Positions 1 to 12,853 of a DNA stretch of 64,000 bases are shown piece by piece. Both the position numbers and the translations under genes were made by a program. Position 1 is the first letter of the stretch, and the number at the start of each line of letters is the position of its first letter. Source of the stretch: Lindgomyces ingoldianus. Taxonomy: Eukaryota; Ascomycota; Dothideomycetes; Pleosporales; Lindgomycetaceae. The DNA is taken from assembly GCF_010093535.1 (NCBI RefSeq), contig NW_022985174.1, positions 14,548 through 78,547 of the forward strand, written 5' to 3'. The notes under the pieces were generated by a model. That model had not been told where the DNA came from and made no database searches. It was given only the letters and a program-made list of their open reading frames with translations.

Positions 1-210
1 AAGCTGTTAAGCGCAGGCCTTTCTAAATGTACCTGCCTTATTAGCTGCTTAAAGCTTAGTAATTTCCTATTACGCTAACACTAGCTTATGTACAATTATT
101 GCTGCCCTTTATAAGGCTTTTTTTTCTAGAGGCATTACCCCTCTAGAACCCTCTCTATACATAGAGCTACTTGCAACACAACTAATATCTACTAGAGATT
201 GTTGCCTGCT

Positions 211-290
211 GCTGTAATCTACTGTAGTTTGCTTTAATTTGCTATAGTTTGCCGCAATTTGCTGTAGTTTGCTATAATTTGCTGCAATTT
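211..290. repeat. Decamer minisatellite, 8 units
   Basis: Eight consecutive 10-bp units of the form GCTRTARTTT / GCTGCAATTT. The tandem copy at 1721-1840 has about 12 units, so the array has changed length since the duplication. Confidence 0.8.
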
Positions 291-1330
291 ACTTTATGCA
301 TTTCCTAACACTGCTAGGTAATCTCTTACTAACACCTCTAGACATTAGCCTATTATATTTAAATAGTAGTTAAAGAAGCTAAACTAGCAGTTGTGCAAGT
401 AAAACAGCTTGTTAAGGTATTACATGTACTACATTAATCTTTGCAGCGATAGAGAGGCAGAGGCAGAGGTAGAAGCAGCGCTAGAGCTCCCTAGTACTCT
501 AAGAAATTCCTGCAGAGGCAATAAACTACACAAACTGCAGCTCTATAACTAGGGCTTTAATACTAAAACAATTAAATTAAAGATATTAGGTAGCAGTATT
601 AGGCGTAGCGTGGCAGTATTAGGTAGTAAAAGGAACAGGTGCAACGCTAGAAAACGCAAGGTGTAAAGAAGAGGAAGACTATTATAAGAGTAGAAACGCG
701 TTAAAAGCTAGAGCTAGAATGTGTTCTTTTAATTACAGCTAATAATTAACTAATTTCTAGATAACTAATCTTAAATTTATATAAACCTTTAGTTTTTAAA
801 AAAAAGATTTTACTAACTTAATTAAAGCTAAAAATTAGCTAGCTATTATTTACTTTTAAGTATTACTTTACTTATAAGCTTACTTTATAATAAGTAATTT
901 AGTTATATAAGGTTTTTAGCTTAGCGCTTATATACTTTTTTAAAAATATAAAATAACTTATATTAAATAGCTATAAAAAGTGTAATAAGTAAAAAAGTAT
1001 ATAAATAGTAATAATTTTACTATCTTTATAGTATTACTAAAAATAAAGTAAGTTATTAGTAACACTTACTATACTTAATATATTTAAGTTTATAAAATAT
1101 AAAGTTAAGTAAAATCTTTTTTTTAAACACACTAGTTAGTTATAATCTTTTTAAATAAACTTTAGTAACACTATTATTTATTACTTTATATATTTCTTAT
1201 ATTCTTTTTTAAAATAATGTATACTTAATATACCTACATTTTTATATTAATTTACATGTAGTTTACTCTAGTATATGTTATATAAAACATATTTAAATTA
1301 TAGTTAGTTATGTTTATTCTACTTTTTTTT

Positions 1331-1420
1331 TAGCTATATTAGTGTGTTAGAGATTAGCATTAGCTATATTAGTGTGTTAAGGATTAGCATTAGCTATATT
1401 AGTGTGTTAGAGATTAGTAT
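1331..1420. repeat. Three 30-bp tandem repeats
   Basis: Three near-identical 30-bp units beginning TAGCTATATTAGTGTGTTA. The second copy of the 1.5-kb repeat has only one unit, at about 3721-3750. Confidence 0.85.
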
Positions 1421-1720
1421 TAGCTACGCTTAGTTACAGGCTGTAATTAGTTACATGCTATAGTTAAATATTATTATTATATGTCTATTACCTGTCTAAT
1501 ACTAATTTGCTAAGCATTATGCTATAACTATTCTTTAACCTAAATAACCTACCTTAATGTACTAACTATTTCTCTAAGCAAGCTTTGCTTTTACAGATTA
1601 TTTATAAACTGTTGTAGTATTTTAAGGCTTTTTTTCTAGAGGCATTACTCCTCTAGAACTCTCTCTATACGTAGAGCTACTTGCAACACAACTAATATCT
1701 ACTAGGGATTACTGCCTACT

Positions 1721-1840
1721 GCTGTAATCTACTGTAGTTTACTATAATTTACTATAGTTTGCCGCAATTTGCTGTAGTTTACTACAATTTGCTACAATTT
1801 ACTATAATTTGCTATAGTTTACTGTAATTTGCTATAATTT
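1721..1840. repeat. Decamer minisatellite, ~12 units
   Basis: Same 10-bp unit as 211-290 with more copies. Several G-to-A changes turn GCT into ACT at unit starts. Confidence 0.8.
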
Positions 1841-2315
1841 ACTTTATGCATTTCTTAACACTGCTAGGTAATCTCTTACTAACACCTCTAAGCATTAGCC
1901 TATTATATTTAAATAGTAGTTAAAGAAGCTAAACTAGTAGTTTTATAAGTAAAATAGCTTGTTAAAGTATTACATGTACTACATTAATCTTTACAGCAAT
2001 AGAGAGGCAAAGATAGAGGTAGAGGCAGCGCTAAAGCTCCCTAGCACTTTAAGAAATTCCTATAGAAGTAATAAACTATATAAGCTACAGCTCTATAACT
2101 AGGGCTTTAATACTAAAATAATTAAATTAAAGATATTAAGTAGCAGTATTAAGTGTAGTGTAGTAGTATTAGGCAGTAAAAGAAACAGGTGCAACACTAA
2201 AAAACGTAAGGTGTAAAAAAAAAAAGACTATTATAAAATTAAAAACATGTTAAAAGCTAAGGCTAGAACATGTTTTTTTTAATTATAGCTAATAATTAAC
2301 TAATTTCTAAATAAC

Positions 2316-2551
2316 TATTAAATAAGCTTTATGCTAGCTAGCATTTATAATTAGCAAGTACGTGTAAGGCAAAGAGAGTTGCATAGTGTATACATTACGC
2401 AGGAGGGGTAGCAGGTAACTAGTGTTAATTGTTCTTCTTTTTCTAAGTTTATGCAAAGAAAAGGAATATTTATATATTTATATGTGCAACTATAACATTA
2501 GCCTATAACACATAACACCTAACAGCATATCTAAATACTTTTATTTAGACA
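2316..2551. repeat. Solo LTR, 236 bp (family G), TSD ATAAC
   Basis: Interrupts copy 2 of the 1.5-kb repeat relative to copy 1. It is flanked by ATAAC at 2311-2315 and 2552-2556. The ends read TATTAA...GACA, consistent with a mutated TGTTAA...GACA. A related, truncated sequence with an intact TGTTAAATAAGC start lies at 10511. Confidence 0.7.
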
Positions 2552-3087
2552 ATAACTAATCTTAAATTTATATAAACCTTTAGTTTTTAAAAAAGAAATT
2601 TTACTAACTTAATTAAAGCTAAAAATTAGCTAGCTATTATTTACTTTTAAGTATTACTTTACTTATAAGTATACTTTATAATAAGTAATTTAGTTATGTA
2701 TAAAGTTTTTAGCTTAGCGCCTATATACTTTTTTGAAAAGTAAAATAACCTATATTAAATAGCTATAAAAAGTATAATAAGTAAAAAAGTATATAAATAG
2801 TAATAATTTTACTATCTTTATAGTATTATAAAAAATAAAGTAAGTTATTAGTAAAGCTTACTATACTTAATATATTTAAGTTTATAAACTATAAAGTTAA
2901 GTAAAATCTTTTTTAAAACATACTAACTAGTTAGTTATAATTTTTTTATTAGTTTATATATTTTTTATATATATATTTTTTTACAAAAAAGTATACTTAA
3001 TATAAGTACACTTTAATATTAATTTATATGTAGTTTACTTTAGTATATGTTATATAAAACATATTTAAATTATAGTTAGCTATATTT

Positions 3088-3702
3088 TGTTACAATCCTT
3101 ACTCTGGTGAAATAGTATTTTTAGGAGTACTTTAGCCTGTGGTTTTTTAGCGAGGGGGGTAGGACTTAGCTTGATTGAGTGTACAGTTCGTCGAGCAGAG
3201 TATGGGTTTTAGCGGAGTAGAGAAGGCAGGTTGTGGTTTGACCTAGCAGCTGTATGGGGAGCTGGTAAACCTGATCTGTGGGGATAGGAATGGAGGTATA
3301 TATAGTGCAAGATATACAAGTTAGCAGTGTCCTCTTTGTAAAGGTTTTAATGCTTCTTGTTTATTAAATAGTTAAGGGTAGATAATAAACTAAACAGTAA
3401 TCACAACCTTCTAACTATGGTTGTGATTAAGACTATATACATGGGTTTTGCATGCGTTTGCATGCGTTGCAGGTGTTGCATGCACCACCTGCAACGGCCT
3501 GCAACACCTGCACTGCCTGCAATGCCTAAGTCCTCATTAGATGATGCACTCCGCCAGGCTTTTGTCTAAAAGCTGGAGCCATTCCTCATCCGTCCTGTCA
3601 CGTGATCCGCTCAGCGCGGGGCTAAGCGTTTTCCATCCGACGTCGTTCGGGCTGTGTGGGACAGCCAGTTGGGTCATTACGGTCTAACTGTTGGCTGTAA
3701 CA
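3088..3702 (-). repeat. Solo LTR, 615 bp (family D), TSD TATTT
   Basis: Begins TGTTACAATCC and ends GGCTGTAACA, flanked by a perfect TATTT duplication (3083-3087, 3703-3707). GC content is near normal, so this copy is little mutated and likely younger than its surroundings. It is the LTR family of gypsy element C (29039-44566). Strand is inferred from that element's minus-strand gag-pol. Confidence 0.85.
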
Positions 3703-3860
3703 TATTTATTCTATATTTTTTAGCTATATTAGTGTGTTAGAGATTAGTATTAGCTATGCTTAGTTATAGGCTATAATTATTTACATGCTATAGTTAAATA
3801 TTATTATTATATGTCTATTACCTGTCTAATACTAATTTGCTAAGCATTATGCTACAACTA

Positions 3861-4149
3861 TGTAACAGCGCAGGCAAGACAATAGGTCTAAATGCAGTAA
3901 GAATCTACTTAAAGGAATATAGAAGTGTGTGGGGACTTAGAACCTAGGAATGCTATTAACACCTATAGGCCTTATATAGAGGATATTAGAAAACTACTAA
4001 GCTAGCTAAGAGAAGAGGTGCAACTAAATACTTAAAAAAATAAAAGTAACTATAAAAAACAGAGTTAAGTTATAGTTAAAGCTAATATAAAAACTTATTA
4101 AATAAGTTTTAAGCAACTTAAGATATAATAATTTATAAAAATTATTATA
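3861..4149. repeat. Solo LTR, 289 bp (family E), TSD AACTA
   Basis: Begins TGTAACAGCGCAGGCAAG; the right end is degraded to TTATA. AACTA flanks both sides (3856-3860, 4150-4154), and removing it restores the sequence found in copy 1 of the 1.5-kb repeat. It is heavily RIP-mutated towards its 3' half. Confidence 0.75.
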
Positions 4150-4176
4150 AACTATTCTTAAACCTAAATAACCTAC

Positions 4177-4377
4177 TATAAAGATAAAATAGTAGATAGC
4201 ACAGATAGCACTAAAAGTAAGCTTTTAAAGAAAGATAGAAGTGTATTATAAGAAAAATAAATTGCTGCTAAGCCTTACTTGTTAGGATTTATGCTTATAT
4301 ACAAAGCACAGGTTATGTAACCTCTAAACAGGCTAGAGGAGGCCATCCTATCCCGCTCTAGGACATCCCGCCTTACA
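4177..4377. repeat. Solo LTR-like insertion, 201 bp (family F), TSD CCTAC
   Basis: Flanked by CCTAC at 4172-4176 and 4378-4382. It is the reverse complement of the better preserved 201-bp unit at 42823-43023. The ends are TATAAAG...TTACA, a mutated TGTAAAG...TTACA. Confidence 0.8.
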
Positions 4378-4456
4378 CCTACCTTAATGTGCTAACTATT
4401 GCTCTAAGCAAGCTTTTGCTTTTACAGATTATTTATAAACTGTTGTAGTATTTTAG

Positions 4457-6068
4457 TTAGTGTTAAAAGATAAGATAGCACAGGACTAAGATCTAGCCTA
4501 TTTATAGCACTCTACAAGAGCACCTAATTAGGATTATCTAAGTAGTTGCGCCTATTTTTTTAACATGTAGTGTATTTATATAAAGTAATATCTAAATTAA
4601 ACTACTTTTAGTTATATACTATACATTATTTTAGTTTTATTTTTTTTAAGCTTTAAGTAAAATTTTACTATTAGACTTTTATTTTTATTTAATAGTGCTA
4701 GATTTTTAAAAGATTTATCTATAGTAAATTACATAATATAAAGTGTTTCTAGCATGCTGTATGCTCTTTGTTTTACTTTTAAAGTATTACTTAGAGTTTA
4801 TAACTGCTAGGGCTTATTATATATAAATAGTAGTAGTAATAGAGTGCGCAACTTTACATTAAGGCCTATTATAACTTATTATAGGTTAAAAGAAACTAAT
4901 CTAGTGCCTTAAAACTCTTTTTAAATATTACTAGAAGTAATTATAGCATTATAGGCTGCTTTAAAGCATAGTAGGAACTTTATTTTTATAATATAGGTAA
5001 TCTAGTTGCGTATAAGGTTTTTAGCTTAGCGCTTATACACCTTTTTTAAAGAAGTAAAACAACCTATATTAAGTAGCTATAAAAGGTGTAATAAGTAAAA
5101 AGGCATGTAGATAGTAATAATTTTATTATCTTTATAGTATTACTAGAAATAAAGTAAGTTATAGCTTTTATAGCTATTAATAACTAGCAGACAGTAGCTA
5201 CTAACAGTACACCTTTTTATATGCGCGTTAAAGTGCTTTAACTAGTCTAAACTAAGCTAATTAGTAGTCTAGCTGCGCTTAAAGATTATAATAACTTAAT
5301 TTTAGAGTAAATTTTTCTTTTTATACTAGTTTAAAAGGTAGTTGCTACCCTAGAAAATAATAAAAAGCAAAATAGCCTACTTTTTAGCATTAATGCTCTA
5401 GATAGCTGTTGTCTACTTCTAGTTACCTAGCTAGACTGCTTTTAGCTGTCCTTGTCTCTCTAAACCTATAATAACTGCTCTAGTAGATATCTAGCCTATT
5501 ATAAACTCTATTTTATTAAAGTTGTATGTGTTATTATTCTAGATGCTATACTTAGCTTTAATATTCTTTATAAAGTTAAACTAGCCTTAAATTACTATAG
5601 AATCTTTATAAAAAGCTTTTTTATAGTTATACTTACACTTAAACTTTACTTTAAGCTCTAAGTAACGCTTAATAAATGTATTAAGCTAGTTTATGCTAAC
5701 ATAGCCTATATTACGCTTAGCGTGTAAAGAATTAGCTATATTAGCTACAGCTACTAGCTAGGGGGGAAATCCTTACACATCTAGCTTAAGTATGTGCTAA
5801 ATAATTACTTACTTTTTATTATTATCTAGCTTTTATAAGTTAGCTGTATAATTAGCTTAAAAAAGTTGTCTAGCGCGTTAGTTACTTATTATTTTTTAAA
5901 AGACCCTATAGATAGCTGCAGCGCGTTAGTTAGAAAGTGTTGCGTCTTATTTAAAAGCTTAAAGCATAAGCTACATTTAATGTTTCTTTAATGTGTTTAA
6001 GTAGTGTGGTAGGGTCTTAGCAAAAGTAAGCAACTTAGGTGTGTAAGCAACTCGCCTATGAAGTATGT
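4457..6068 (-). pseudogene. Degenerate Fot1/pogo element, minus strand
   Basis: Reverse complement of the pogo transposase region seen at 11900-12800. The right end, with the motif AAGCAACTTAGGTGTGTAAGC and a terminal ATGT before TA (6069-6070), is the terminal repeat of the transposase 5' side. No left terminal repeat was found, and 4457-4620 does not match the other copies, so the boundary is uncertain. It is saturated with stops. Confidence 0.6.
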
Positions 6069-6299
6069 TAAGTAGGTAATATTTTCTTTTTATATTAGCT
6101 AAGAGATCTAGAGTAGTAAGAGTTACTAGGCGTTTTCTAGCAGGCTAGAGTTTAGCAGTATAAGAAGCATAACACATCTTTTATTAAAAGAACTACTAAT
6201 TAGTTGTAGAATTAAGTAGATAGTAATAGTTAGCATATTAAAGTAAGTTATTTAGGTTAAAGAATAGTTGCAGCATAATACTTAGTAAAGTAGTATTAG

Positions 6300-6886
6300 T
6301 GTTACAATCCTTGCTTCGTGGAAGCACGCGGGTCGGTGATATCCCTAGGTAGGGCGGAATAGAAGGAGCCGACGGTAGGGTGTACAGTTCTACGTAATGG
6401 CTAATAGGCTAATAGAGTTTAGTAGAGTGACTAGATTATAGCTTGTCCCTGTAATAGCAGTATAGAGGCTAGGTTAAACAGTTCTGTTAGACAGAATTAG
6501 AGGTATATATGTTGTAATAATATACAAATAGTATTACAGCTTATTAGAAAGCTAGAATGCTACTTAGTCTATATAAAAAGTAAACTAAACATTAAACACA
6601 CCTTTTAAAGGTTTATTTAAGCTAAAACTATATACATGTTTAGTAGTGCTAAGAACAAGTTGCTTAAGTTTAGATAAGTTTACCTTAGGCAACTTATTTA
6701 ACTTACTTAGGCTTGTCCTGTCCTCCTAGCTTAGCCTCCTATTAGGCAATGCACTCTTCTGTGATTATAGGCAGCTGCGCTGCCTCTGTGTCTTCTAATT
6801 AGTTTGTAAACAAGTCCTGTCCTAACATAGCTAGGTTGTGGAACACCGCAGTTGGGGTTACGTCGGTCTAACCATAAACCGTAACA
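6300..6886 (-). repeat. Solo LTR, 587 bp (family D), TSD ATTAG
   Basis: Begins TGTTACAATCCTTGC and ends CCGTAACA, flanked by ATTAG at 6295-6299 and 6887-6891. It differs enough from the copy at 3088 to suggest a subfamily. Confidence 0.85.
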
Positions 6887-7160
6887 ATTAGACAGGTAAT
6901 AGACACATAACAACAACATTTAACTATAGTAGAATAAACACGTGCAGCATGCAACCTACTATAGCCTGCAACTAAGCGTAGCTAATGCAAATCTCTAACA
7001 CACTAATATAGCTAGAGAGGTAGAATAGACGTAACTAACTATAATTTAAACATGTTTTACACAACACATGCTAGAGCAAACTACATGTAAATTAATATAA
7101 AAGTGCACTTATATTAAGTATACATTTTTTTTAAAAAAAATGTAAGAAATACATAAAGTA

Positions 7161-8275
7161 ACGTACCTAACAGGTTGGCCGGCCACACAGGTTGGCCGGC
7201 TACTTTTGCTAAGCCCCCACTAAAACTACCCTATTCTCTCGCAAAACAGCCTACTTTAGCCCTATATAAAGTAATATAACATAAGATATTATTTAAAGTC
7301 TACTTCTACTACTTACTTATATGTACGCAAGTTATGCCTAGTCTAATTGCACTGCCTGCATTACTTTTAACTTAGCTTACCTTTTTTTAGCACGCACCTG
7401 CGTCTTTAGCTTCTTTCTATTACTACACGCTTTAAACTCCTTTAAAGCAGTTAGATAAGCTCTATTCTTAACTATTAAGGTCTTTTTTGCCTAAATCTGC
7501 TTTTTTTATGTAATCTATGTTACATAGCAGCTTTATTTACTGCTTAAAGCTCTGTAATCTTATAGCTTACTTTATTATGTTAATGCTCTAGATAACTATT
7601 GTCTACTTTTTATTACCTTACTATATTGCCTTTAGCTGTTCTTATCTCTTTAAAGCTATAACAACTGCTTTAGTTAATATCTAGCCTATTATAAAGCTTA
7701 ACTTATTAAAGTTATACTTGTTTTTATCTTAGATACTGTACTTAGCTTTTATGTTAGCTACTAGGCAAAACTAGCTTTAGATAACCTCTAGATTTTTATA
7801 AAGCGCTCTCTTATAATTATACTTATAATTAAACTTTATTATAAACTTAGAGCAGTGCTTAACCTACATACTAGGCTAGTTTAAGCTAACCTAGCCTAGA
7901 TTGCGCTCTGTAGGCAAGGAATTACCTATATTAGCTACAGCTGTAAGCCTAGGGAGAAATCTGCATGTAATAAGCTTAAGTATGTACTTAACAACTACCT
8001 TCTTTTTAAGCTTAGTTAGATTCCTTAATTTAGGCTAGCATTTTGCTTATAAAGGCTGTCTAGCGCGTTAATTACTTAGTGTTATGTAAAAAACATTATA
8101 AATAGCTGTAGCACGTTATAAGAAGAGTTTTAAGTCTTATTTAAAAGCCTAAAGAGCAAACTGTATCTAACGTTCTTTAGAAAATTTAATCTAGTGTTGT
8201 TGTTAAGGCATTATGTAGATAGGTAGAGTTTAGTAGGGGCTTGGCAAAAGTGGCCAGCCAACCTGTTAGGTACGT
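7161..8275 (-). mobile_element. Internally deleted pogo element, TSD TA
   Basis: Terminal repeats ACGTACC...GGTACGT lie between TA dinucleotides (7159-7160, 8276-8277). The first ~450 bp is the reverse complement of the zinc-knuckle end of the element finishing at 22701. The last part is the reverse complement of the 5' end starting at 11417. About 0.7 kb of transposase core is missing, with the junction near 7560. This is a non-autonomous deletion derivative. The left end carries CAGGTTGGCCGGC twice (7171, 7188); the right end carries one copy. Confidence 0.8.
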
Positions 8276-8340
8276 TAATAGAAAATAGTGTTACTAAAGT
8301 TTACCTAAAAAAATTATAACTAACTAGCGCGTTTAAAAGA

Positions 8341-9286
8341 GAAGATTCTGCTAAACTTTTTATTCTACAAATCTAAATATAATAAGCAGAGTAAGCTCTG
8401 CTAATAATTTATGTATAATTAAGTTTACACACTTATTAAAGCTTTTAAAATGTTAATTTTATTATTCTAGTACTCTAGGCTAGTTTTATTTTATAGTGTT
8501 ACCTCTAATATTCTTATGTCTTTTATAAGTTATTTATATAATAGAAATTATTCTTTTTTTATATTATTATATAAAGTTATTAATTACTAGTAGAATTTTA
8601 TTATAGTAGTATAGTTAATTACTTTTATAGTAGATGTTGCATATAGCTATCTGTCTATATATATTCTTCTGCTGTGCTAGCTAGAAGGTTAACCTTTTAG
8701 CAAAACGCAACAGTTATAAGCCTAGTTTACAACGTAGTGTAGATAGTTAGTGCATAAAATTTTTTACACCTGTTCTTTACTAATAGAATTGCATTATCTC
8801 TAAGCACTATGTGTTTAATTTCTACGCTTAGTAAAAAGAATTTAGGCAGTGCATCTATTATAAAAGCTACCTTGTATTTAGATCTATCTCTAAGTTCTAT
8901 TACTTAGGCTAGAAGAGAGTGTGTTAAGGTTATTTTAGCAAAACACAACAGTAGATTATATAAGTACTACTCTTATTATCTAGCTGCTAGTTTATATAGC
9001 TTTATGTTTGCAATAGTGACACTCGGATGCGTTGTCACCATAGTCGCACGATAGTCGGATGTGTCGTCACACGATGATCATGCGTCGGCACCATAGTCGT
9101 ATGCATTTCAGCACAGTCTGTTGCCACGACTCACCCACTTATTTCGCATATATATAGACTCCTGCAAAGGACTCCTCTAGCAATACATTAAATGCAGTTC
9201 CTCATGTCTCTAGTGCCTTACATAGCTTCACACTTTATTATTTATTTTAGTATGCATTTTACACTATTTTCTTCTTACTTTATAAC
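8341..9286. other. AT-rich interval with a GC-richer relic at 9013-9240
   Basis: No gene is recognisable. Bases 9013-9240 are less mutated and contain short direct repeats around TCGGATG and GTCGTCAC, a TATA-like stretch (CATATATATAGACTCC) and a TGACAC start. It may be an LTR fragment, but I found no convincing end or target duplication. Confidence 0.35.
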
Positions 9287-10384
9287 GTACTTTACAGGCG
9301 AGTTGCTTACACACCTAAGTTACTTACTTTTGCTAAGACCCTACTAAACTACTCTTCCTACACTAATGCATTCCCTATAACACTACTTAAACGCGCTAAA
9401 AGAATGTTAGATATAGCTTATACTCTAAGCTTTTAAATAAAACATAAAACTTTTAAAGAAATATGCTATAGCTATGTGCAAGGTCTTATAAAAAATAATA
9501 AATAACTATAGCACTAGATAACTTTTATAAGCTAATTCTATAGCTAAATTATAGAAGCTAGGCAATAAAAAGAAGTAGGTAATTGTTAAGACTATACTTA
9601 AGCTATATGCATAAGAAATTTCCCCTTAAATAGCATTTATAGCTAATATAGCTAATTCTTTACGCGCTAAGCGTAATCTAGGCTATGTTTATATAAACTA
9701 GCCTAGTATGTTTACAAAGTGTTATTTAAAGCTTAAAGTAAAGTTTTAAGTGTAAGTATAGTTAAAAGATATTTAGCTAATTATAAACCTTATCTTACTA
9801 AAGTTATACATGTTATTATCCTAGATGCTATACTTAGCTTTAATATTCTCTATAAGGCTAAACCTGCTTTAAATTACCTTAGAACTTTTATAAAAAGCTC
9901 TTTTATAGTTGTACTTACGCTTAAACATTACTTTACGCTTTAAATAACGCTTTATAAATATACTAGGCTAGTTTATGTAAACATAGCCTAGATTACGCTT
10001 AGTGCGCAAAGAATTAGCTATATTAGCTATAAATGCTATCTAAGAGGAAATTCCTTGCGCATATAGCTTAAGTATAGTCTTAATAATCACCTGCTTTTTT
10101 TTATTACCTAGCTTTTATAATTTAGCTGTAGAATTAGCTTATAAAGGTTGTCTAGTGCTATAGTTATTTATTATTTTTTATAAAACTTTATACATAGCTA
10201 TAGCATATTTCTTTAAGAGTTTTATATCTTGTTTAAAAGCTTAAAGTGTAAGCTATATCTAACATTCTTTTAGCACGTCTAAGTAGTGTTGTAGGGAATG
10301 CATTAGTGTAGGAAGAGTAGTTTAGTAGAGTCTTAGTAAAAGTAAGCAACTTAGGTGTGTAAGCAACTTGCCTGTAAAGTACGT
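9287..10384. mobile_element. Foldback element, pogo-derived palindrome, TSD TA
   Basis: Flanked by TA (9285-9286, 10385-10386) with ends ACGTACTTTACAGGCGAG and its inverse. The two arms (~9287-9780 and ~9890-10384) are inverted copies of the same ~490-bp pogo 5' region, including the transposase N-terminal part. They are joined through a short spacer that continues into transposase sequence. The same structure recurs at 54045-55143. There is no coding capacity. Confidence 0.8.
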
Positions 10385-11416
10385 TATAGTATTAGAGCTT
10401 ACTATATAATGTAAAAAATTAATTTACTATTTTTAAAAATAAGTAATAAAATAAAGTACTTTATAATTACTTTTACTAATTTATAGTTAATTAAATTAAC
10501 TACTAAATAGTGTTAAATAAGCTTTTTAGCTAATTACTTATAGTATAAGCACTTAAGTAGTAAAAGTAAGAGTAGTGTACAGTGTGCACAGTATACAAAG
10601 TAGGTAGAGTAGAGGGAACATGTTTCTAGTTATTACTTTGTCTTTTTTCTCTGTATAGAGAAAAAGAGGAATATCTACATGTTTACGCACAGAGGTTTGC
10701 GCACAAGCATTATGTATATGTAATCATTCTTGTGCACAATAACTAGTATCTAGACTATAACACTACTGCTGTGTACAAACATTTAAAGTTACTTTAGAGC
10801 TTTACTACCTATAACCTACTTAGTATAAAATGTTAAAAAGATAAAAAAAGATATAAATAGCTTAAAAAAACTATTACTTATACTTATACTTAACTAACTA
10901 AAAAAGTAACTACTTTTAGTAAATAGTATTAAAAGTATTATTTTTAAGTATTTTACATATAAAAATATTTTTAAAGCACTAATTTATTAGTACTTAACAG
11001 AACTAGTAAAATAACTTACTTATATAGCACTATACTTTTTTATTTAGCACTTATAACTTTTAACTAAAGTAGCTATAAACTTAGTTTTAAAAGCTTTATA
11101 GCACTAATTTTAAAACTATTTTAGTAATATATTAAAACTTTAAGCTATTTTAAATAAAATTATAACATTAGAAGCTTACTAATAACTATTTTTTAATAAA
11201 AAAAACTTAATAATTAACTACTATATATAAAAAACTACTTATATAAAAGTAGTACATTTATAAATACTTTATAGTATTTATAAGTACTAAAACTAAAACT
11301 TTTAAACTTTTAAAAATAAACTTTAACTAAATAGTAAAAAAAAAAGTTATAATTATAAGTTACTTTTATAAAAGTAAGCTTTTTAATTATAAACTATTTA
11401 CTTTACTTAGCTTTTA
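10385..11416. other. AT-rich interval with a family G LTR relic (10511-~10775)
   Basis: No coding sequence is seen. From 10511 the sequence starts TGTTAAATAAGC and shares a central block (RAAAAAGAGGAATATYTA) with the solo LTR at 2316-2551. No matching 5-bp duplication was found, so this copy is probably truncated. The rest, 10776-11416, is featureless AT-rich DNA. Confidence 0.45.
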
Positions 11417-12853
11417 ACATACCTAACAGGTTGGCTAGCCACTTTTGCTAAGCCTCTACCACACTCTACCTATCTACATAATGCCTTAACAATAACACTA
11501 GATTAAATCTTCTAAAGAATAGTAAATATAGCTTACTTTTTAAGCTTTTAAATAAGACTTAAAACTTTTTTTATAACACACTACAGCTATTTATAATGTC
11601 TTTTACACAACACTAAGTAATTAACGCGCTAGACAGCCTTTATAAGTAGAATACTAGCTTAAATTAAAAAATCTAACTAAGCTTAAAAAAAAGTTGTTGT
11701 TAAGTATATACTTAAGCTTATTATACACAGATTTCTCTCTAGGCTTATAGCTGTAGCTAATATAGCTAATTCCTTGCGCACAGAGCGCAATCTAGGCTAG
11801 GTTAGCTTAAACTAGCCTAGTATATAGGTTAAGCACTGCTTTAAGTTTATAATAAAGTTTAATTATAAGTATAATTATAAAAAAGTGCTTTATAAAAATC
11901 TAAAGGTTATCTAAAGCTAGTTTTACCTAGTAGCTAACATACAAGCTAAGTATAGTATTTAGAATAAAGACATATATAACTTTAACAAGTTAAGCTTTAT
12001 AATAAGCTAGATATTAACTAAAGTAGTTATTATAGCTTTAAAGAGATAAAGACAGCTAAAAGTAATATAGTAAAGTAATAAAAAGTAAATAATAGTTATT
12101 TAAAGCATTAACATAATAAAGTAAGCTATTTTACTTTTTATTATCTTTAAAAGCTGCTATTACTTTTTTACTTAGTATAAAAAAAAGAATCTGCTTTAAA
12201 ACTAGGTTATTATAGTCTCTAAAAATAGCTAGATAATAAATAAGCTTAGGCTATAGTAGTTAAAGCACTTTAATAAGCATATAAAAAAAAAGTTATAAGC
12301 GCTTATTAGCTTTTTATTATTAATAGCTATAAAAGCTATAACTTACTTAATTTTTAGTAGTACTATAAAAAAAATAAAATTATTACTATCTATATGCTTT
12401 TACACTTATTACACCTCTTATAGCCTTTTAACGTAGGTTGTTTTGCTCTTTTAAAAAAAGTGTATAAGCGCTAAGCTAAAGATTTTATATGTAACTAAAT
12501 TACTTACATTATAAAACTTAAGTTTCTACTATGCTTTATACACTCTTATAATGCAGTAATTACTTTTAGTAATATCTAAGAAGGGTTTTAAAGCACTAGT
12601 TTAGTTCTATTTAACCTAAAATAAGTTAAAATAGCTCTTAACATCTAGTTATATACTTTATTACTACTACTACTTATTAATAATAAGCTCTAGCAGTTGT
12701 AAACTTTAAGTAATACTCTTAAATTTAAGTTATAATTAATGCTTATAAAGGTAAAAATTTAGAGGTATATAAATAGCTTACTAACGTCTATAGTAAAGGC
12801 CTTTAAAAAAGTCTTAAAAAGGGCAGCAATTATTGCATATAAGCTAGTGTTAG

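Larger units (their letters stand above)
1..1621 (+). repeat. 1.5-kb AT-rich repeat, copy 1
   Basis: The stretch from about 113 to 1621 is repeated, in the same orientation and order, in 1622-4456 once later insertions are removed. A third, inverted copy lies around 6190-8340. No open reading frame survives. Bases 880-1060 resemble the inverted 3' half of the pogo transposases seen elsewhere here. It contains a decamer array (211-290) and three 30-bp repeats (1331-1420). The identity of the parent element is not recognised. Confidence 0.6.
1622..4456 (+). repeat. 1.5-kb AT-rich repeat, copy 2 with four insertions
   Basis: Repeats 113-1621 and is expanded by four LTR-like insertions at 2316, 3088, 3861 and 4177, each with its own 5-bp duplication. 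Without them it is roughly 1.5 kb. Both copies end in the same sequence (GTTGTAGTATTTTA), so this looks like a head-to-tail tandem duplication that predates the insertions. Confidence 0.6.
6190..8340 (-). repeat. 1.5-kb repeat, inverted copy, interrupted
   Basis: Runs antiparallel to 1130-1570. It is interrupted by a solo LTR (6300-6886) and by an internally deleted pogo element (7161-8275). Bases 6887-7160 and 8276-8340 rejoin to match 1130-1500 in reverse. Confidence 0.6.

Noticed and set aside
3457..3530. Clustered TGCAT/GCAGG/CCTGCA words that look like a regulatory array
   Set aside because: They lie inside a family D solo LTR and recur in the other copies, so they belong to the LTR and are not a locus-specific regulatory site.
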